Assembly (NCBI RefSeq): GCF_004010155.1
Contig: NZ_RRYH01000013.1
Span: 144,323-208,322 of the forward strand
DNA length: 64,000 bases
Direction: 5' to 3'
Origin: Solirhodobacter olei
GTDB taxonomy: Bacteria; Pseudomonadota; Alphaproteobacteria; Rhodobacterales; Rhodobacteraceae
Positions 59,833 to 64,000 of the stretch are shown here, piece by piece. A program made the translations under genes and the position numbers. Within the stretch, counting starts at the first letter, position 1; every line of letters begins with the position of its first letter. The notes beneath the pieces are model-generated. The model did not search any database. It worked only from the letters and a program-made list of their open reading frames with translations, and had not been told where the DNA came from.

Positions 59833-61710
59833 TCAGTGCTGCGGTCGCTTGAGCGGTCTGACGTTGCCACCGTCGGACAGGCAGGCTTCGATTTGTTCGC
59901 GATCCAGAACTTCCTGGCTCTCAAGCTCCCCCACCAATGACGAAATTTGCGATCTGTGTTCGGTTATAAGTCGCGCTGCCTCGTCACTGGCTTCCTTGAG
60001 CAGGGCTATCACGGCGTCATCAACACGCGCCGCGGTCCTATCTGCATGTTCATGTGGCTGAGCAATCGTCTGGCCGAGGAAGGGATGGTCCTCACTTTGG
60101 CGTAGGTCGACCGGCCCGAGATCGGCATCCATCCCCCAGCGCGCCACCATTGACCGCGCCAAGGCCGTTGCTCGTTTGATGTCGTCATCCGCGCCGGAAC
60201 TTACGGTGCCGATCAGCTCTTGCTCGGCGGCGCGTCCTGCCAGAAGAATTACAAGCTGGCTGCGCAGATAATCTTCCGGGAGTGTGTGGCGCTCCTCTTT
60301 CTCGAGCATGTGCGTACCGCCAAGAGCGCGACCACGGGGGATGATGGTCACCTTGTAGAGCAGATCCGCGCCTGGGGTGTAGAAGGCCGCGGCTGTGTGA
60401 CCTGCTTCATGCACCGCCAGTCGGTGGCGCTCTTCGGGCTGGATAGCCAAGGTGCGCACAGTACCCATCATTACCTTGTCCCGCGCTTCTTGCAGATCAG
60501 CCTCCGTGATCGTGTTGGCGCGACGCCGAGCGGCCGCGATCGCCGCTTCGTTGAGCAAGTTTTTCAGATCCGCTCCGGAAAAGCCCGGCGTTCCCGCGGC
60601 GATCTCGTCGAGGTTCGCGGGATCGGCCAGCGGCAGCTCCCGGGCATGAATGTCGAGGATTGCCCTTCGGGCGGTCTTGTCAGGCAGGTTCAGGACAACA
60701 TGGCGATCAAACCGTCCCGGCCGCAGCAGCGCCGGATCGAGCACGTCAGGCCGGTTTGTCGCGGCAAGGACGACGACTGCCGCCTTGTCGTCGAAACCGT
60801 CAAGCTCTGCCAAGATCTGGTTCAGTGTCTGCTCGCGCTCGTCATGGCCGCCGCCAAGCCCGGTGCCCCTGGTCCGGCCGATGCTGTCGAGTTCGTCGAT
60901 GAAAACCACTGCAGGCGCCGCCTTGCGGGCGGCCTCGAACATGCGTCTCACGCGTCCTGCGCCCACACCGACGAAGACCTCAATGAACTCTGAGCCGGAG
61001 GTTGAGAAGAACGGCACATCGGCCTCGCCGGCCAGAGCTTTGGCCAACAAAGTCTTGCCAGTACCGGGTGGCCCCATCAGCAGCACGCCGTGCGGCACTT
61101 CGGCGCCCACTTGTTGGAAGCGCTCCGGCTCACGCAGAAATTCGACCAGCTCCGCCACTTCCTTCTTGGCCTGATCCTGCCCAGCAACATCGGCGAAGGT
61201 GACGCGGCTCCTCTGGTCCGTCGGTTTCGAAAAGCGGCCTTTGAAAAGCTCTCCAATACCGCCTGGCCCTACACCTCCGCCCATTTGTCCCATCATTCGG
61301 CGCTGGAGCCAGACATAGAAGCCAATCAGCACCAGCCATGGCAGCAGGTACGTGAGAAGGGAGCCCTCCGACGGGGCGAGCGCAGTTACCGTAACGTTTT
61401 CCTTCTCGAGTAGCGGAAGAAGTTCGGGGTCTCCTTGAGCTGGTGTCACGGCCCGAAATCGTATCGGGTCGGTACCGGCAGCCTCTTTCCGGATCACTGT
61501 GATCTCGTGCTGCGCAACGATTGCCTGGGCGACTGTCCCATCACGGATCATCTGCTTGAGCTGACTATAGGCAACTATCTCCGTCCGAGACTGGTTCGGG
61601 ATGATCAGCATCGAGATCAGGATGCCGAAGGTGAACAACCAAAGCAGGAGGTAAGGTGCCCGCCCCATTGGAGCGTCCGGCTTTCTATCTCTTCGGGACG
61701 GGTCCGCCAT
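59833..61710 (-). CDS. ftsH: ATP-dependent zinc metalloprotease FtsH
   Basis: A 625-residue membrane protease. Two membrane segments (~17-36 and ~118-136) enclose a short periplasmic part. The AAA domain has Walker A GPPGTGKTLLAKALAGE, Walker B APAVVFIDELDSIG and second region NRPDVLDPALLRPGRFDRH. The protease has HEAGH and a distal Asp region SSGADDDIKRATALARS. The sequence differs from housekeeping FtsH in many places, for example the pore region FSTSGSEFIEVFVGVGAGR, so this looks like an accessory copy. A start 60 bases upstream is possible. It lies alone, flanked by decayed genes. Confidence 0.9.
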   Translation of the reverse strand: MADPSRRDRKPDAPMGRAPYLLLWLFTFGILISMLIIPNQSRTEIVAYSQLKQMIRDGTVAQAIVAQHEITVIRKEAAGTDPIRFRAVTPAQGDPELLPLLEKENVTVTALAPSEGSLLTYLLPWLVLIGFYVWLQRRMMGQMGGGVGPGGIGELFKGRFSKPTDQRSRVTFADVAGQDQAKKEVAELVEFLREPERFQQVGAEVPHGVLLMGPPGTGKTLLAKALAGEADVPFFSTSGSEFIEVFVGVGAGRVRRMFEAARKAAPAVVFIDELDSIGRTRGTGLGGGHDEREQTLNQILAELDGFDDKAAVVVLAATNRPDVLDPALLRPGRFDRHVVLNLPDKTARRAILDIHARELPLADPANLDEIAAGTPGFSGADLKNLLNEAAIAAARRRANTITEADLQEARDKVMMGTVRTLAIQPEERHRLAVHEAGHTAAAFYTPGADLLYKVTIIPRGRALGGTHMLEKEERHTLPEDYLRSQLVILLAGRAAEQELIGTVSSGADDDIKRATALARSMVARWGMDADLGPVDLRQSEDHPFLGQTIAQPHEHADRTAARVDDAVIALLKEASDEAARLITEHRSQISSLVGELESQEVLDREQIEACLSDGGNVRPLKRPQH

Positions 61711-61982
61711 TGATTTCTGCACCTCTCCGTCCTGTGATCTTCCACGCCGCAGAATTCGGTGCGTTGACATGCGTCAAGCACCAGGCAAAGCGAGGAGGGC
61801 AGGCCAAACTTCATCAGCCATATTGATGAGGGGGAAGGGGAGAGCCTGCCTGCGAAGAAGTGAATTTCACCGACGATGGAGCGGTTTGGCCCTTTATTGT
61901 TGGTCCCTACGCCCTACGCCGTCGGGCGAGGTCAACTCCTGAATACGATCCCGATCGGCGCGACATCGACGCCGCATACGCT
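61711..61982. other. FtsH upstream region
   Basis: No gene seen. It holds the promoter region of the minus-strand FtsH gene and runs into the broken hydrolase fragment. Confidence 0.45.
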
Positions 61983-62123
61983 CTAAACGTCATTCCCTGC
62001 GATGCGCCAGGAAGACGACGGGCCGGCCCGCCCCCCCCAGTCCCGGTAGAACAGTTCGGTGCCGTCGGCGGCTTTGATCCGGCCGGGGCCCGCGACGGCG
62101 CCAAGGCGTGAGTGATCAAACAT
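61983..62123 (-). pseudogene. Alpha/beta hydrolase N-terminal fragment
   Basis: From ATG 62123 the frame reads MFDHSRLGAVAGPGRIKAAD and GTELFYRDWGGRAGP, the usual opening of small alpha/beta hydrolases (.ADGTELFYRDWG...). It then leaves the frame: GPVVFLAH, the expected next step, lies in another frame, and a stop follows at 61983. The run of eight C (plus strand, ~62031-62038) is a likely place for the slip. No rest of the enzyme follows. Confidence 0.65.
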
Positions 62124-62151
62124 GCTCATCTCCTGTCGGGTCGGGTGGGCC

Positions 62152-62517
62152 TCAGGCCGCGGCCGGAACCTTGTCGAGGAACCCCGTGACGGCCTTCAGC
62201 CGGCCGGCCTCGAGCACGGCAAAGTCGGTGCCTCGGATCATGTCCGGCTCTTCTGTGGACCCGAGCGACCACGAGAAGCGGATGTTCTCGCCGAACCCGT
62301 CCACCTTGCCTTCGAGCGCGAAGCGGAAGCTGGGGAAGCGGTCCTGCACGCCGGCGATCAGCCCGCCGATCTCGTCGCGGCCGCGTGCGGCCGTCATCGG
62401 ATCGGCATAGCTCGCCCCTTCGGCCTAGACCTCTGCCAGAAGCGCCTGGCGCCGGGCCGGGCCGGTCTCGTTCCAGGTGGCGATATAGCGATCGGCAATC
62501 TGCGCGATATCAGTCAT
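62152..62517 (-). pseudogene. NTF2-like protein with in-frame amber codon
   Basis: From ATG 62517 the product reads MTDIAQIADRYIATWNETGP and ARRQALLAEV, then TAG (62425-62427), then AEGASYADPMTAARGRDEIG and GLIAGVQDRFPSFRFALEGK to the end. In relatives this place is usually a Trp (ATW.ED..Y.DP), so a TGG to TAG change is the simplest explanation. Everything else in the reading frame is continuous. Either a recent pseudogene or a single-base error. Confidence 0.75.
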
Positions 62518-62805
62518 CTCTGTCTCCCTCGACTGTCGGTCCAGTCCGATCCGGACAGCCTGACCATCGCCGCCATCGCGCCGCCTCTCAAATACACTAC
62601 GGGTAATCGACGACACATTCCTCGGGTTATTGTTCGGTCCGCAGTCGTCGGAATCTGACATGGCTTCTGCCTGCCGATGCCAAGCTCCGGTGAGCTGGCC
62701 GATCGGTCCGCTCCAGTTTGAATGTTAGTGTCTGATCGGCAGCCTGGCCGAGGTCCGGCCGGGCCGCTGGTCCCGCGCCCCAAGACAAGGGCCGACCCCG
62801 CGGGG

Positions 62806-63297
62806 TTAAAACGCCTTCTCGAGACGCAGGGTGACGGTGTTCACGCCCGGGTTTGGGCTGTAGATGTCGGCGTTCGAGCGGTGGTAGAGCGCCAGCGACA
62901 GGCTCGCGCGGTCGGTCAGGCGGTAACCGAGCCCGAGCAGGCTTCGAAACTCCAGCGGGCCGCCAAGCACCGATGAGACCTCGCCCGCGTGGTAGTAGCC
63001 GGGCAGCTCACTGACTTCGACAAACCAGCGACCGAACGTGTAATTCGCCACTAGACCGATCCCGAGCCAACCGTCATGCCGGTGATCGGTGATAGCGGCG
63101 ATGGCCGGGGCGACATGCCACCCGTGATTGCTCCAGAACGGCTTGCCATGCCACTCAAGCGTCAGGCTCGGGACGCTCGGTGTGCCGGCATGGCCGTAAT
63201 CGGCGGCGCCATAGCCCAGCACCCAGGTTTCGGCATCGGCGAAGGAGGCAGGCGTGGCGGCGAGGACCGCCAGGCAGAGGACAGAAAGAATTCGCAA
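62806..63297 (-). CDS. PagL-like outer-membrane lipid A deacylase homologue
   Basis: A 163-residue protein with a signal peptide (MRILSVLCLAVLAATPASFA) and an outer-membrane beta-barrel pattern ending in RLEKAF. The H-x-S motif YHRSNADIYSPNPG (His139, Ser141) matches the lipid A 3-O-deacylase/acyloxyacyl hydrolase family. The third catalytic residue of PagL, a Glu in the NPG.E segment, is Asn153 here (NPGVN). Some relatives share such changes, so activity is uncertain. Located in the outer membrane by inference. Confidence 0.8.
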   Translation of the reverse strand: MRILSVLCLAVLAATPASFADAETWVLGYGAADYGHAGTPSVPSLTLEWHGKPFWSNHGWHVAPAIAAITDHRHDGWLGIGLVANYTFGRWFVEVSELPGYYHAGEVSSVLGGPLEFRSLLGLGYRLTDRASLSLALYHRSNADIYSPNPGVNTVTLRLEKAF

Positions 63298-63526
63298 GGA
63301 ATAGGCCTCCGGGATTTCTCAAACGGATTGCCGCTCTGGGTCCATTAGGGTGGTTCCCAGAGCCCGGATCAAGGCTGCTGCCGCAACCCCAGGGGTGCAC
63401 TTCCCTGAGCGTGCGCTTCACTGCAGTAGTCGGGATCACGAAGCCGGGCAGAACGATCTTCGAGAGGTCACCCAGCAAGCCGGCGTTTGTAGGTTATGAA
63501 GGTCTTTGAAGCGCCTCCATCTCAGT
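63298..63526. other. Upstream region of the PagL-like gene
   Basis: No gene seen. Probably holds the promoter of the minus-strand PagL-like gene, between it and the regulator at the window edge. Confidence 0.45.
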
Positions 63527-64000
63527 TCACGCCGCGGCAGTTCCACAAATTTGAGATCCCTTCGTGCCGCTCAGGTGGAGTGAGCAGCCGCTGACGACGG
63601 AAGCATTCCGCAAGGCGCGTAAGGCTTCGACATCCGGCGCCGACAACTCCAACGTCGCGATGTCCGCCAGCCGGGCCAAATCGAGGATATCGAAATCGTT
63701 TGGGGTGTTGATCTGGATCGTCCCATTGTCGCGTAGCGCGTGTATAGCCCGGCTGATAGACTCAGCGCGCGTGCCCAGGTAGTGGGCGAGATCCACGCGC
63801 CCCATGGGAAGACGGATATGAAGGGCATTCGGGCGTTGCAGACCCAGCAGCTGCTCGTGAGGCGCATCGCGGCAGAAGATCAGCAGGAAGCTGGCAAGGC
63901 GCTCGACAACCTTCGGCATTGCGAGCACCTGAAGCCACTCTCGCCCCCGATCAAGCGCCTCGAGAGCTTTGTTCAGGAGCACGCGCTCCAAGATCGGCTC
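63527..64000 (-). CDS. Crp/Fnr-family regulator, 5' part beyond the window
   Basis: About 157 codons run from the window edge to the stop at 63527. The visible part is the dimerisation helix (LNKALEALDRGREWLQVLAM) followed by the Crp/Fnr winged helix: PKVVERLASFLLIFCRDAPH, LPMGRVDLAHYLGTRAESIS, RAIHALRDNGTIQINTPNDF and DILDLARLADIA. The cyclic-nucleotide-fold sensor lies outside the window, so it cannot be told whether cysteines for an iron-sulfur cluster are present. The C-terminal tail after the HTH is longer than usual. Confidence 0.82.
   Translation of the reverse strand, partial: EPILERVLLNKALEALDRGREWLQVLAMPKVVERLASFLLIFCRDAPHEQLLGLQRPNALHIRLPMGRVDLAHYLGTRAESISRAIHALRDNGTIQINTPNDFDILDLARLADIATLELSAPDVEALRALRNASVVSGCSLHLSGTKGSQICGTAAA

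Noticed and set aside
62795..62806. A 12-bp GC palindrome (ACCCCGCGGGGT) at the end of the PagL-like gene as terminator
   Set aside because: It has no loop and overlaps the stop codon, so it is not a usable terminator hairpin.
1..64000. CRISPR arrays, tRNA or rRNA genes
   Set aside because: No regularly spaced repeats, no cloverleaf pattern with CCA-type end and no conserved rRNA stretch were seen.

Overview
The window is GC-rich DNA typical of an alphaproteobacterium. The gene families (TAXI-type TRAP transporter with a DctB/DctD-like pair, NCS1/hydantoin racemase pair, fused HTH-citrate synthase, Crp/Fnr regulator) are most compatible with a Rhodobacteraceae-like organism; this is inference, because no rRNA or other marker gene is present. 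I saw no tRNA, rRNA or CRISPR array. The DNA looks accessory: catabolic operons, each with its own regulator and transporter, are separated by decayed genes and transposase remnants.

Layout, left to right. 1-4.1 kb: a LuxR-HTH/TolB-like/TPR regulator cut by the window edge, an NTF2-like protein, and two decayed genes (MFS transporter, amino-acid-synthesis family). 4.1-7.4 kb: an NCS1 permease, an Asp/Glu/hydantoin racemase and a GntR/FCD regulator, with a 14-bp palindrome in the promoter. 7.7-8.0 kb: an IS6-type transposase scrap. 8.0-16.8 kb: a LysR regulator divergent from a beta-oxidation-like operon (acyl-CoA dehydrogenase, family III CoA-transferase, PcaF-like thiolase, MFS transporter, hydratase/3-hydroxyacyl-CoA dehydrogenase fusion), perhaps for a dicarboxylic or aromatic acid. 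17.1-26.4 kb: MarR and SDR genes divergent from a Liv-type ABC transporter, a ThDP enzyme and an aromatic-type aldehyde dehydrogenase, all around one perfect 12-bp inverted repeat; together they read as an uptake and oxidation route for a 2-hydroxy/2-oxo acid. 26.6-31.2 kb: gene fragments, a rifamycin ADP-ribosyltransferase (arr), and an arsenic cluster (ACR3, ArsR, ArsP-like permease, CxxC thioredoxin-like protein). 31.4-38.1 kb: a TAXI TRAP transporter with a DUF1850 protein and a DctB/DctD-type two-component system.

The most striking part is 38.8-55.3 kb: thirteen codirectional, mostly overlapping genes behind a promoter carrying two identical LacI-type operators 21 bp apart. They encode a sugar ABC transporter, a Gfo/Idh/MocA dehydrogenase, two GMC oxidoreductases, a large FAD flavoprotein, a 2-keto-3-deoxygluconate kinase and the LacI regulator, plus a CoA-transferase, an enoyl-CoA hydratase and an aldehyde dehydrogenase. 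The mix of sugar oxidation and acyl-CoA chemistry under one LacI switch matches no pathway I recognise.

The right end (55.3-64 kb) holds an IS66 remnant, a GNAT acetyltransferase, two divergent citrate-synthase paralogues (one fused to a DNA-binding domain, the other with two altered active-site residues), a second-type FtsH protease, two broken small genes, a PagL-like outer-membrane protein and a truncated Crp/Fnr regulator.
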